Below are positions 10,690 to 23,454 of a DNA stretch of 64,000 nt, piece after piece. The first letter of the stretch is position 1. Each line of letters begins with the position of its first letter. This DNA comes from Neckera pumila (lineage: Eukaryota; Streptophyta; Bryopsida; Hypnales; Neckeraceae). Location of the stretch: the NCBI GenBank assembly GCA_963969595.1, contig OZ018411.1, forward strand, positions 24,860,545-24,924,544, given 5' to 3'. A model generated the notes under the pieces. The model saw only the letters and a program-made list of their open reading frames with translations. It was not told where the DNA came from and made no database searches. Made by a program: the position numbers and the translations under genes.

Positions 10690-13600
10690 CTCCCTTTGTC
10701 CCACTAATAACCTCCAAAAAGCTTCCCCACGAGGAATTAACTACAATTTTAGTCTTTGTGCTAGTAATACATGCATTCAAAAATCAGTAACCCATCCTTC
10801 AGATCTATGCAAATCTCCAGTTTAGGCGCCATCTAGGCACCCAAAATCCATGCAGAAAGTATCATTTTTGATCATAATTTGTAAAGGTTGCCAGCTCCAT
10901 CATTCTTCATGATTTAAAGGTTGGTGGCAATAATGGGATTCTAGAAATATGAACCCCAGCCTAAATATCCACAACAAAGAAACCTAGGCCACTTCACGAA
11001 CAAATCTTTATAGCACCTAAGTGGTCACCAAATACGTTATCAATACTATTGTCTCAGGAAGCAAAGCAAGTACAAAGTGTTTCATATTGGCAAGGCCAAG
11101 CTTTCTAGGAGAAAAATGCTCTTTGATTGCTTGACTTACCTCCACGACATTGCCCAACCCGGCCAAAACTTACTCAACAATTGTAATGCAAATTTTGTCT
11201 ATTCACAAAACCCAGGGAATACTAGTATAAGGGGGGATATTTCCAAGGAAAGGTCAAATAGTCTAGCGTATGCGTGACTAAGATCACTTTGATTTGAGTT
11301 TTGGATACTTATTTCTATGTTTGGTAATTAATTTTCAATAAAAGAAAACCCCAAGGATAATCTCTAAGGTCAATTTTCTCAGTCCAAGATATAACATTAG
11401 ATGAGTTTTGGGGGGTCGAGAGGGCCGTTTCGGGCCCGTTCCCGACGCTAGTCCCCCCCCCCCCCCCCCCCCCGCAGTTTCAGGGAACGGTTGTTCCCGA
11501 CAAAAAAATTTCAAAAAAAACATTCTTGAAATGAAAAAAAAAACAGAAAAAAAAATTTTCATTTTTTTTTTTGAAAAAAAAAATTATTTTTTTCCAACGT
11601 GGCAGTCGCTCGGCCATGTCAGCGAGCTACCACGGCCCTGAATTCGGCAATTCTCACAAGTTCTCACAGGTTGGGAATACGCAGCCCTCCACAAGGCTGA
11701 TTTCTCATCTAATGTGTTTATTTATAGACTCAATATACGGCGTCCCAGTCCTGTCAAGTGTTTGGCTTATGTCAATTCTTATGTCAATTTGTCCGGGAGG
11801 TCAATTTGTCTTGATGTATGCTCTAACCACTTAATAGTATTATATAATATATATTCATTTATATTTTATTTAGTGAAAGCCTCTTTTCTTTCTCTCCCGT
11901 CTATTAATGGTAATTTATGATTTGTAGTATGCCAAATGTATTCGGTATTTTTCTCTCATACAACCATGTAAAAATACAAGGAAGATGTTTTCATCCCTGG
12001 TGCTTGATTTCTATCTTCTTAACGGCTACTCGTTCCAATTCTTACATGTCAATTAGACTTTCTTTTGATTGCGCGTAGTTGAGTCAATTTGACACTAATG
12101 CTCCTAAAACCACACAGGCTATGACTGTAATATAGATCCTATGGCTGTCCTATGTAACGAAGTCGACTCGCTACCAACCATTGGCAACTTGACCTATAAT
12201 GAGTTTTATAATTGGACTTAGTTGGCAACAAAGGCAAATCCCACCTACTAGGTATGTTGTATGTGCGATTTGACTTAATTACAAACTCTATAAATTCTAA
12301 TTTAATAGGAATAAACCTAATTCAATTCCATTTGACTTAATTTTAATTCAGAGACTGAACTGGTCAATTTAACTTGGATGATCTCAGCCCATACATATCT
12401 ACACCACTTGGACTAAACTACTGGAATTTGACTCGCATTCACAGTTTAATATGCATCGGTCAATTAGACTTGAATGATTGATCAAATCACATAGCCCAAT
12501 TCAAATTGCAAATACACCACAACTTACATGCATGTATACACAATTTATGCAGCCAACATCAACAATATCAACTAGACTAGAAACATTTTAAAATCAATTC
12601 ACCATCAAAATGCAATTTGACACCACAACATTAATAATCAAGCAACTTGCTAATTTAAAATTGCCTCCGTTTCACCAAGGTCAATTTGACAGTTCACCAT
12701 CTCCAACATTTTCACAGTACAAACAACAAGTTAAAAGTTCACAGTACTTCTACCCATAAATTCCTATGGTAAATTCTAGATACTTACAAATTTAGCACCA
12801 CTAGATTATTCAACTTTAAATTATAGGAGACTTCATACGTAATTAATTTTCAATTTCCATTGCACTAATTTGAGATTCTCGGCGTACAAGAATACCCAAA
12901 CATCCTTACTTATTAGTTACAAATCTAATTGACTGGCTTTTACAATCAAATTGATATCACCGATAGCTTTAGTCAATTAGACCCAATTTACACTAAGTAG
13001 TTCCACTTACACTAACTGGGTCTACTAGCCAGACATCACTTACAGCCAAGTAGACAGAAACTTTTAATGCACACTATACTTCACAGTGGAACTCTTTATC
13101 AATTAGATTTCAATTCTCCATCTCATAAGCAAGCTAGATCTACACAGTCAACTACCCTGGACTTGCATCTCTCAAGCAAACTCCTGTTTAAACATTACAA
13201 TTGAATTACACAAGTCAAATTGACTTACCAGGTAATTGTCGAATTACTTCAATCACTCCAAACTCCAGCAGTTGATTTGATCCACAATTCTGAGTGTTCA
13301 CGACATTTTCGATGCAGCGCACTCACAAATTTTTGGCAAATCAAATTACACAAACAACTTGACTGGTTTCACATCACTTATGTGCAAACTCATTCACAAT
13401 CAATTCAACCACGCACACGTACAATGATTCACACACACACAACAAGTTTATACAAGTACTCCAAATATATTCTTGTTAATTTCCATACTTCAGTCCTTCA
13501 ACTCTCACAGTTGATTTGACCAACCTCACCAACTCACAATTCATAGGCCGAATCACTCAATCGAATAGACTTAATTTCCAAACATGGATAACTCACACAG

Positions 13601-14271
13601 TCAATTTGCACTTATTGGTATAGGCAATTAGACAATGATACAATCAATATTATAAGCCAGACCTTCCTGTCGACTTGACTAAAGATTCACACAGCCAATT
13701 CCAGTGAGACACGAAATCAGGCAATTTGACCACACAACTCCTGTGCAACAACTACTCGCAGTCTACTTGACCGCAACTGGCTTACAATAATTGGACCACC
13801 TGTCCAAACTTCCACAAATTACACACCACACAATCACACAAATAGACAATGCTGCAAATAGAGAATGCTGTAAGCTTGAATTACAATTGAGCGCAAAAAG
13901 TATAGTGAGTCTTACAGCACATGTAAGAACTGAAGAAAATGTAAATAGACATTTATACATATAGTCTCAAAAGAAGAAAGACAACCTTTCACAAGAAGAG
14001 TGGTCATGACCATTTGACCCTATTCATATCCATCAAATTGATTCTTCCATATCTTCTAATTTCACCCTTTCTAATCTACCATGAATTTTACAAAGCTAAT
14101 TGACTTGGAAATGTAAATGAGTCAATTTAATAGTTCTTTTTACACTACAACGTCAAATGGACTAGAAAAAAACAAAATTTGAAGGTTGACAACAATCAAA
14201 CTAGGAAACAGAGTTTTTGAGTGAGACAAGAATTTTGCCGGATTTGGAGGTTTTTAGTGAGACAAAGGGAG
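10690..14271. mobile_element. Stowaway-like element, large and interrupted
   Basis: Ends CTCCCTTTGTCCCACTAATA and, inverted, GACAAAGGGAG, with TA on each side (10688-10689 and 14272-14273). The first about 500 bases match, inverted, the 571-base element at 17646-18216. About 3 kb at roughly 11195-14200 has no counterpart there and looks like a later insertion. Tc1/mariner-related Stowaway MITEs have such ends and TA targets. No transposase was recognised. Confidence 0.6.
11195..14200. repeat. Insert rich in GTCAATTNGAC motifs
   Basis: This is the part of the larger Stowaway-like element that its shorter relative lacks. It holds a C21 run (11453-11473) and poly-A/T sequence, then 2.4 kb with many copies of near-palindromic GTCAATTNGAC. 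Exact GTCAATTAGAC occurs at 12048, 12459 and 12972, GTCAATTTGAC at 12083 and 12680, and GTCAAATTGAC at 13214, with over twenty degenerate forms. No ORF of note and no terminal repeats were recognised. Confidence 0.5.
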
Positions 14272-14910
14272 TAAGTTTTTTGCAATGCTATAAGTCCCAA
14301 TTTAATGAGTGATGTCTTGAAAGTTGAAAAAAAATAAAACGCAGTGCATTGCACTATAAAAAGTAGTCTTATTTACCATACAAATGCCTCTAAATGGTTG
14401 TATACTTTGAATGTATATGTTACATAATCTAAATGGAAATTCTGTTGTAAAGTGATTTAGAGATTAATGAATAGGAAAGTAAATTTGTGAGCATGTATAT
14501 CCGATTAGAAAATTGGCCGTGAGTGTTGGATTGAATGTATATTATATTTGTTAAGAGTGAATAATTAAGCAAATTGGAAAGTTTTGAGTATTGGAGTGAC
14601 AAATAGACTATTTGGGATTTTTTTAAATCTAAATTAAGAATGTGAATAAATGAATTCAATATAAGCATGTGAAAATGAGACAAACGGAAGATCCTAGACT
14701 GGGTAAGATTAAGTGCCAATTTTGTAATGTAATTACATATTCCAAACCCGCTTGTAAAACAGTGAGTGGTTAAAATATAAATTCCAAATTTTTAGTTTGC
14801 AAATGCTTTGGTTGAAAGAAGAAGTCAAGCATGTAAAAAAAAAATATCCGACTGGAGTTAGAAGAAGCAATACATCTCTAATTTATAAGGTTCATAGGTT
14901 CGGACAAATA

Positions 14911-15190
14911 CAACACTGAAGTTGTGAATTCATACCTATGTACCATAATCATACATATTACGTGTACTTTACGCACTGAATCAGTGCATAAACAATGCTT
15001 ATCAATAACATATGATTGTTGTACTGATATCAATATAGTTTAGGTGCATTTTGGATACCACATTTGAATAATTAAAATACATGAAATGTACACTTTTAAT
15101 AAAGATTTTAACAACACTGATTCAATGCGTAAAAATACACGTAATATATACAATTATGGTACATAGGCATGAATTCACGACTTCAGTATG
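14911..15190. repeat. Imperfect long inverted repeat
   Basis: Arms of about 75 bases or more, starting near CACTGAAGTTGTGAATTC (14913) and reappearing inverted up to about 15188, are separated by an AT-rich middle. Both arms contain CCTATGTACCATAAT or its inverse. It is probably a MITE or fold-back element; the exact ends are unclear. Confidence 0.55.
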
Positions 15191-16203
15191 ATATCTGTTG
15201 AAAAATTGTCCTCCCTCAAGTTCGAGATGTAATACAAGTGGTAAAGAATAAGAAGAACCTTGTTTGACAAATTTCTAATTTTAATTGCCTATAAAAGTAG
15301 AGAGACAAATTTTGGAATTAAATGAATTAGAAAGGAATATCTTATTTTTGTGTTGTACTAATCAGTTTGGATTTGTTGTTAGCATACCTTTTTTTCCTAG
15401 TTTCTTTGAATCAAACTTTAAACTAAGTATTTAAATTCCAAATTAATTGTATGATCATTAAATCTTAAGCATTTTCGTGCTACTATCAAGGAGACATCCA
15501 AGTAGGGTTGGATTAAAATAATGTTCTTTTAAATGAGAAAAAATAGAAATGTTATTTTATAATAAACAACAAGTTTGTTTCTTTTTACTCTAGTAAAAAA
15601 AATAGAGATAAAAGATTTTGAAAAAGAGTCCAATAAAAATTTAAGCCATTTGCTAATAGATTTGTTTATGAATTGTTTTTTCATACTTAATTGTTGCCAA
15701 CCTCGTGAACTTCCTATTTCTAGTAAGTGCTTGAAGTATACCAAGTAGGAAAAGTTGTACCAATACAAAACCATTAGAAGAAGAATGAGGCATGAAGAGG
15801 GCTGCAAGTACCCAGTCATTAGCCGAAAAAATAAAAAAATAAAAAATAAAAATTATGCAAGTTGCAAGGCCCGAATTGCATGGAAATTTTCAATTAAATA
15901 ATTTTAAAATATTCATAAAATTTTAATATATTTTAATATTAAAATAAATCCAAAATTATAGAAATTCTAAAATCTAACATGGCCGAAAAATTGCCCAAAT
16001 CAGATCATGGTTGTTTTATTGATAATTTTATTTATTTTGTTGATTAATTTTTATTATTGTAATTACAAAATATTCTTGCCAACACTATTATTGTTCACAA
16101 CTTATTCATACTTCATGAACCTTCTTCAGACAACCCTCTAGCCATTTTAATGAAAGATTTTCAAATAGGTGAATAGGAAAGCGGAAAGACATGATAAAGT
16201 TAA
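15191..16203. other. Gene-less AT-rich stretch
   Basis: No gene, RNA gene or clear repeat end was seen. A minus-strand frame at 15529-15819 is AT-driven and has no recognisable protein. Confidence 0.55.
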
Positions 16204-17126
16204 CCCCTAAAGCTCCATGACTATGTTCCCACCAAAAACGCTTGAAAACTGCCATTTTTAATACAAGTATCCGATTTTTGAAAAAAAAACTTTTTTTGAC
16301 ACATGTAACCATTGGATCTTGTAGTATGGTGACTTGAGAACATATGCTAAAAATTTCAGGAATTTCCACCACGTAGATTGCAAGATATAAGCATTCAAAT
16401 TCACTAAAACCATTTTTTGGCCCCTGCAAAAAACAGGGCAGCAGCACTTGACAAGCTCACTTTTTGATGAAAAAATGTTCAAAGTGATGGTGCTTCTTTG
16501 AATTCTTTTTCCTAGACAAGTTGGCTACATGCTTGAAAATTTTCACTTCATTTGGAATTGGACAACATATAGGAAAAAAACAGTAAGTAGATAGTAGTAG
16601 AGAATGATTCAAAATACAAAATTGTCAAGAATTTAATTATGGAATTGAAAAATGCTAATCCCAATGGTGGCAATGTTGTAATAAACAATCTTCATCCTAA
16701 GATTTTATTTTTTTCAAAAAATATTGAAAATTGAGTAAGATAAAGGACTTCAAAGTTTCTTTTAGAGTAGAGAATCCATAACTGCCTGCAAACTTAAATC
16801 TTCATAACTTTTTACTCATTGATCAAAATGGGATGATTCAAAGCTTTTTACCTATATATAATTCTAGAAAACCAATTTCAGTTTTTTGTTTTCAAAAAAA
16901 GTGATTTTTTTTATCTGCCCGGACTGCCCAGTTACAAAAAGAGTAACATATTAGGCCATAACTTTTTACTCATATTTCCAAATATCATGAAATTTGGTGA
17001 ATATGAAAGATATCCCTTGCCCCCACCTTCTATTAAAATTTCAGCCAAAAATATAGAAATCTCTAATTGTACGCATCTGCCCAAAAATTCTATACAACCA
17101 AAAAACGCATGTTGGTCCTTTAGGGG
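16204..17126 (+). mobile_element. piggyBac-like TTAA MITE, copy 3 (CTCCATGAC subfamily)
   Basis: It begins CCCCTAAAGCTCCATGACTA, ends CCTTTAGGGG and has TTAA at 16200-16203 and 17127-17130; 923 bases. It belongs with the copies at 22167, 40142 and 56800, which share the CCAAAA-CGC block after the terminus and the CTGCCC-rich 3' part. Confidence 0.82.
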
Positions 17127-17645
17127 TTAAATCAAGTGACAATTTTGATGTCCATTTGTTCTATAAAGGAATCTACTTCTCCAATTGGAATTCTCATGAT
17201 GAGCTGCTAAGACAAACTTTGGTACAAAAAAGTTCAAATTCAAAGTTGTAGGTGATATAGGGAAGATTCTCCAACCTTCATAACGGTTCTCCCCATTAGG
17301 TCTATTTGAAAGAAAAAATAACACATTAGAAATAAGAATTGAACAAACTACTTGGTATAAAAATCCAATTTGGATTAAAAGCCCAAAGAAAAGAGAATGT
17401 AAATCCCATTGTTGCTTTGGCAAGACCAAAATTATTCCGAAATAAATCATGGTTTAAAATTAATTGAATTTTCGAAATTGTCTCAGTGAGTGAATCTGTT
17501 GAAAAAATTCAATAGATGGTTGTATTACAACTGTGAATATTGATGGGGTTAGGCCAAGAAGATGATATAGCATATTCTTTAGTTACATATCCAATAAAGG
17601 GTACTAATTCAAGAAACACACTTGATGGAAATTGCAAAACAAATA

Positions 17646-18216
17646 CTCCCTCTGTCCCACTAAAAACCTCCAAATCAAGCACAATTTCTGTCCCACTAAA
17701 AAGCTCCATTTTTAGATTTCAATTGTTGGGTAAGTGTTGGCCGTGCTGAACGACTTCGCAGGGGCAAGTCAAGTGACTAGGGAGCATTCTTCGCCAAAAT
17801 TTTTTGGCCTTGCCCATATGAGACACCTTGGACTTGTTGTGCTTCCTTAGATAGTAGTATTGACAATGGATTTGGTGACCACTTCAACACTTTGAAGAGT
17901 TGTTCTTGAAGTGGTGTAGGGATCTTTGTTGTGGGTATTTAGGTTGTAGTAGATGTTTTTAGAATCCCAACGTTGCTACCAACATTTAAATCATCAAGAA
18001 TGATGGAGCTGGCAGCATTTACAAATTTTGTCAAAAATGATACTTTCCGCATGAATTTTGGGTGCCTAAATGATGGTGCCTAAGTTGGAGATTTTGCAAA
18101 GATCTAAAGGATGGTTTGCTAGTTTTTGAATGCATGTATTCCTATTAGAAAGACTAAAAATATAGTTAATCCTTCATGGGGAAGCTTTTTGGAGGTTTTT
18201 AGTGGGACAAAGGGAG
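17646..18216. mobile_element. Stowaway-like element
   Basis: CTCCCTCTGTCCCACTAAAA at the left and its inverse at the right, with TA at 17644-17645 and 18217-18218; 571 bases. The left end carries a second, internal copy of the terminal motif (about 17684-17708). It is a relative, in inverted orientation, of the outer parts of 10690-14271. Confidence 0.8.
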
Positions 18217-18763
18217 TAGAAGATTTGAGAGTGTATGACACCAATTCAGCAAAGAAGAAAAATCAACCAAATAACGATAGAGCTCATATCTTATACACAA
18301 ATTGCTATGAGATTGTCCTCCTCCACCAGGTTTGCATCCTGCATGTAGATTTTGTGAAGGTATTCATGAAATAGATTTTGTAGAAATATGCAAATCAGCT
18401 TAATCAATGAAGTCATTAGGAAAAATCTTAATGAGAAAGTTTACAAAGTGGAAAATAATAATTGGAACGATAACTATAATTTAGAAATAGAAAAAAAATC
18501 ATAGTAGATTAATTATCAAAACCAAATATTAGTGTATTTTTTTCCGGCGATTTGGTGCAAAATTGTACCAAATTTTATGGCCTGGCACCACATCTTTAGA
18601 AAAAAAATGGTACTAAAAAGTAGAATATCACCTGGAAACTTCAAATAAAAAAAAATCTTGGATGAAATTGCCAAATTGTGGATGAAAATTGAATTATGGA
18701 CATATTATATGTGTTAATACGATATTTTCTATTCAATATGTGATGAATGTTGAAATTTGGCGG

Positions 18764-18800
18764 TATTGAATGTTATAGTGCACCACTATAACATTCAATA
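18764..18800. repeat. Perfect 17-bp inverted repeat with 3-base loop
   Basis: TATTGAATGTTATAGTG (18764-18780) and its exact complement (18784-18800) flank CAC. Partial pairing continues for about six more bases outward (TGGC...GCCA). No T-run follows, so it does not look like a bacterial-type terminator. Confidence 0.8.
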
Positions 18801-20653
18801 TTGCCACTTTGGCACTTCAGCGCCCCAGCGCCTCAAATATGGCCTCTCCAATTGAAAGATGTCCTTGTTTGACTATTATAATGTTTTCAATAGTACAGTC
18901 AAAAGACATGTCCCTTTTCCTCGAGCTCTGGACTTGTCTCCACTACCAATCGGTATGGTCAGTTTATACGGATCTCTTTTTAGGTGATAGTTTGATTAGA
19001 ATGAATTGATAAGGGTCTCGATTGTAGTGAATATGAATTGGGCGCTCAGGGGTTAAAGATGAAAAAAAAACTGAAACCAATGAATGGGTTATAATCAATC
19101 TCCAATTATAGTCAATCTAGTTATGTAATGTCAAATGTTAATCCAAAGAATTTTAACAATAAAGATTACGAAAACATCCCAAATATGTTTGTAATTCAAA
19201 TCCCTAACAATCAAAACAAAGGATAGTCTCAGCTAGGTACCTTGTCAAAGTCCAAATCAAGGAAATCCCATGATGTTCACTTAGGAGGTACTTTGTACAT
19301 ATGATGAAATTGGAATGTTGAAATCAAAATGCTCAAAAGTGCTCCAAAAACTCTGATTTTTCCCTATGGGTACATATCATCATGATATTGATGTCGAATT
19401 TTTTCAAATCATTTTGAAGTGTGGAAAAAAGATACAAAGATGTGAAGTGACGGCCCAAAGCACCTTTTCCATTCTCAAGAAAATCACCAAAAATTACACA
19501 TTCAATCATTTTTTGATTGGATTACACCAACGGATTCAATGGAAAAAATCATCTAGGGAGTCTTGTTCTTCACGAACTGTTAGTAAGGTTCACATTTTGA
19601 ATTTTCTACAAATATAGTTGTAAAAGTCATGTGGGGGCCTTATGGTCCTTTAAAGTAACCTATTTTGTCTTTGTTGTTTTATCTAAGGAATTATCTCATG
19701 AATTGGATAACAATCAAATGAAAGTTAATCAAGTGAAAATAAGGGGACAAACTTCTAAAGAAAATCCTAAAGGAGATTTAGACATTTTTGTGAGAAAAAT
19801 AATAATTAGAATTGAAGTGTGATAGTTATTGGAAGCTTTACAATCAACAATGTTTCAATTTGGGACAAAGGAGATTTCACACCAGATTGGGCTAGATCAA
19901 GAAAAATAGGAGGAAAAATATATAAATTGGGTTCTACCCAACAATTTTCTTTTTAAATTAGTAGAAATGCTACATGCTGACAAAGACTGCAACTCCCTCT
20001 ATTTTTTGTAGATTTTTTTGGGAGCTCACATAGGCTTCTTTCCAACCAACTGGTGTGTTGCACTGAGGTTACTTATTGTTTTGTATTTCAAACTTATGAT
20101 TGGTTCCAAATTGAGCCACTAGTGTTACTTCTAGCTATGCCAATTGAATAGACCCTTGCTATTGGCTAGTCATCCATGTAAAAAATCTACACTTCAACTA
20201 ATTTCAAAGACATCATTGTGATTCTTGGACTACAATGAAGTCGTAAATTCAACATTTTTAGCAAAAAAAGACACAACAAAAATTCATTTAAGGAGGAAGA
20301 AAATTAAAATAAATATAATATAGAGGATGCTTTCTTTATTCATTTCAATCAAATCAAATTTAAAAAAATCGTTCATGAACCAATAATTGAAGTTGTGGAA
20401 ACAAAAAGGCAGTTTAGAAACTCCTCTTCATAGCCAACAAAAATTACAATCAAATACCTATAAGACCAAACCTTCAAATGGCGGATGGTTTTTTCAAATG
20501 GAAAGCTTTGGAAGATGAAAACTTCTATACAAACATCCACATACAATAATCTAAGTGCTTCAAAATTTTGTTACAAAATAAGTTGCACTTTGCAAAATTC
20601 AGAAACAAAGAATATGTCTCTTGATCATCTTAAGTAGAGCCCACTACCACCAC
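18801..20653. other. Gene-less stretch
   Basis: No gene seen. AGGGGTTAA at about 19048-19056 resembles the end of a TTAA element, but no matching body or start was found. Confidence 0.5.
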
Positions 20654-20929
20654 TCAAATACCTTGAAGCATTTGGAAAACTATTGGTTTTGCAACACTGC
20701 ATCTGCACCAAGAAAGTGTTAAGGAATTCAAGGTGTACAATAATTCCATAGCCTCCTTAGAATTGTGCACCATAGCACACTTATAGAAAGGTCTTTGTGA
20801 GTCCAAGCCCTCTCTATTGGGCAAAGGCAGTATCCAATGCTCTAGCTCGGTGGCATCCCTATGTACTTTGGGATAATAGGTATTGATGACTCTCATGTGC
20901 TCTTGGAAGCTCTTCTCACTGCCAAGCAA
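20654..20929 (-). CDS. Unrecognised ORF, 91 residues
   Basis: An ATG-to-stop frame with a less AT-biased, protein-like composition (for example EHMRVINTYYPKVHRDATE and EAMELLYTLNSLTLSWCRC). No domain was recognised and no splice partners were identified. It may be a remnant of a retrocopy or transposon gene, or chance. Confidence 0.25.
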   Translation of the reverse strand: MLGSEKSFQEHMRVINTYYPKVHRDATELEHWILPLPNREGLDSQRPFYKCAMVHNSKEAMELLYTLNSLTLSWCRCSVAKPIVFQMLQGI

Positions 20930-21641
20930 TATTATGGATATATGATTTTGAATGCATCTACAATATGCCTTGATGGAAATTAAATCAACAACTCTTCATA
21001 TAGCTTACTTCCAGTGTTTCCGTCACTAACAATACGTATAGGTGGATTAGACCTACATCCAAAATTCAAAAGGAAACGACAAAAACAAATATAATTTGAA
21101 TTTATGAAATGTGATTTCAACTCTACAACAAGTTCATAATGCAAAAACTACCGTAACCACTTCTATATATGTGTTTACATTATAAAATTTGATCATCATT
21201 GTCTAAGAATAACAAAATTGGAGTTCAAAGGTTTACAACCTTCAAAATCAACTACCAAATTCCTTCTAGGATAATTTAAAATTCAATAATAATAAAGACA
21301 AATAATATAAAATGTCAACCAAAAACAAACACGGGTTAATTTAGGAAGAGTGCAACATTACACATACACAATAACTACCAATCTCTTCAACTAAAAAGTT
21401 CAATAAAACTACCTACAATGCAATGCATGTATCATGTAAAACATATTACTTACAAATAGTAGAAAGAAAATTTATATATACAAAACATGGATCAAAATCT
21501 AGAAAGAAACTCTTTTGAGAGGAACTTGCCTAAGCTTAAACTACCAAACTATAAAATTTATTGCCACAAAAAAAGCCCAAGAGCGTCCAGGAAAACAATA
21601 TAGACTCAAAATATAACATTGTCAATTGGAATGTTTTTTAA

Positions 21642-23210
21642 CCCCTAAAGTCCTTTTGTCTCCTTCAAGGACAAAAATAGTTTTGGATAGGCTCCTATAG
21701 TCTCAGTTTTCATCATGATTTTTTGAAACTTTTTTGAAGATAGGAAAACACATTAACTTTTTGGAATTTTTTTTTTTTTCAATTGTTGCTCAAAAGCAAA
21801 ACTTATGCCACCCTAAGCCAAAAACAAGTTTTGATGGGCAACAAAAATAAATCACAGAAGTCAAAATAATTTTTTTAAGATTTTTTCCGCAAATGTTATA
21901 TATTTTTCTAGATACAAACCTTTGATTCATTCTACTTGGACTATTGATGAGAAAGATATGGACAATCTTGCTTTGGAGGGCAATCTAAGCATCTTCTTGA
22001 TAAAATAACTTCTAGAGTTCATTTTTGAATGCCTGTTTTACAATTTCTCAAAAAGAGTTGTTTCAGAGTGTTAAGTTTGCTTGCTAAGCCAATCTTACCG
22101 TTGGAATTCTTGTGTTTCAATTCCATCTTACAACTACTAATAATTTAGTCTTTCATTCAATCTTAACCCCTAAAGGTTTTTGACTATGTTTTCACCAAAA
22201 ACGCTCCAAAACTGCCATTTCTAATACAAGTACCAAACTTTAGAAAAAAAATCAATTTTGGACACATGTGACCGTAAGATCTTGTGGTTTGAGAAGATGT
22301 AGAAAAAATTTCAGAAGTTTTCTACATGTAGATTGCAAGATATTAGTGTTTGAATTGAGAAAAATCCTTTTCTTATCCCTGCGAACAACCAGGCAACTAC
22401 ACTTCACAAGGTCACATTTGTATGAAAGAATGTCCAAAATGGTGGTTTATATTTGGATTCATTTTTGAAGTCAAGTTGGATATATGCTTGAAAAAATTCA
22501 GATCATTTGGAATTGTACAACATGTAGGAAAAAAATAGTAAGTAGAAAGAAGTAAAGAACGACTCAAAACACAAAATTATTAAGAATTTAATTATAGAAT
22601 TGAAAAATGCCAATCCCAATAGTTATAATGTTGTAATAACCTATCTACATCCTATGTTTTTATTTTTTTGCAAAAATATTGAAAATTGAGTTAAATAAAG
22701 GACTTCAAAGTTTATTTTAGAGTAGGGAATCCATAACTGCCCGCAAACTAGAACCCCTCATAATTTTGATCTCATAAATTAAAATGGAATGATTCAAAGC
22801 TTTCCATGTATATGTAAATCTAGAGAACCAATTTCAAATTTTTATTTTTTTAAAAGTGATTTTTTAAGAATTTTTTGAGCTGCCCGCCGAGCATTGAAAA
22901 TAGCATATCATACAATAACTTTTTAACCATGAAGTCAAAAGTTATGAAAATTGTTGGGCCTTAAAGCTACTGCTTGAGAAAATGTTGTGTGAAAAGTTCA
23001 AAGAAAAATAATTAAAACTCCGCTTGTAGTGAGCTGTCCAAAAATGCTATGTTCCCAAAAAAGCATGTTCAGTGCTTTAGGGATTAACCCTACTTCTATC
23101 TAACAATTTCCTAAAGATTTTAAATCCAACATTTTTAAGAAAGAAAAAATTTCCTCTAGACTTTCAACTCAATTTATGTAAAGTTTCTAGTTGGATTTTC
23201 TATTTAAATC
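21642..23210 (-). mobile_element. piggyBac-like TTAA MITE, reversed, interrupted and truncated
   Basis: After TTAA at 21638-21641 it begins CCCCTAAAGTCC in reverse orientation. It is interrupted at CAATCTTAA by the element at 22167-23083 and resumes after TTAA at 23084-23087 with CCCTACTTCT. The resumed part (to about 23210) matches the interior of other copies read backwards. The far terminus was not found. Confidence 0.6.
22167..23083 (+). mobile_element. piggyBac-like TTAA MITE nested in another copy (CTCCATGAC subfamily)
   Basis: CCCCTAAAGG start, GCTTTAGGGA end, TTAA at 22163-22166 and 23084-23087; 917 bases. It interrupts the reversed element at 21642. Confidence 0.8.
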
Positions 23211-23450
23211 CAACATTTTTTTATTTTGTTTTGTGGTTCTTTTGTGGTTAGTTGTCAGCTTAGTTCTTTATTTTGTTGTCCAAGCGGATGATTTGACATG
23301 CTATTTCACCAATTTGGAAGTAGTTGTGGCTGCGGTGCCAAGTTGGATTTGTGGGTACAAATGTGAAGAAGTGGCAGTGCGGCAAATTAGTGTGCAACTT
23401 ATATGGCAAACTGAGTTTGCAGTTCCAAATCGGTAGTTAGCCTTTGCAGT
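23211..23450. other. Short unassigned stretch
   Basis: It contains a plus-strand frame at 23191-23436 with a hydrophobic start (MDFLFKSNIFLFCFVVLLWL). There is no supporting context and it is treated as chance. Confidence 0.4.
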
Positions 23451-23454
23451 TTAA

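Noticed and set aside
11335..11641. ORFs spanning poly-C and poly-A tracts
   Set aside because: Translate to homopolymer runs of Pro, Gly, Lys and Phe; artefacts of simple sequence.
19048..19056. AGGGGTTAA as the end of another TTAA element
   Set aside because: No matching body or opposite terminus within 1.5 kb on either side.
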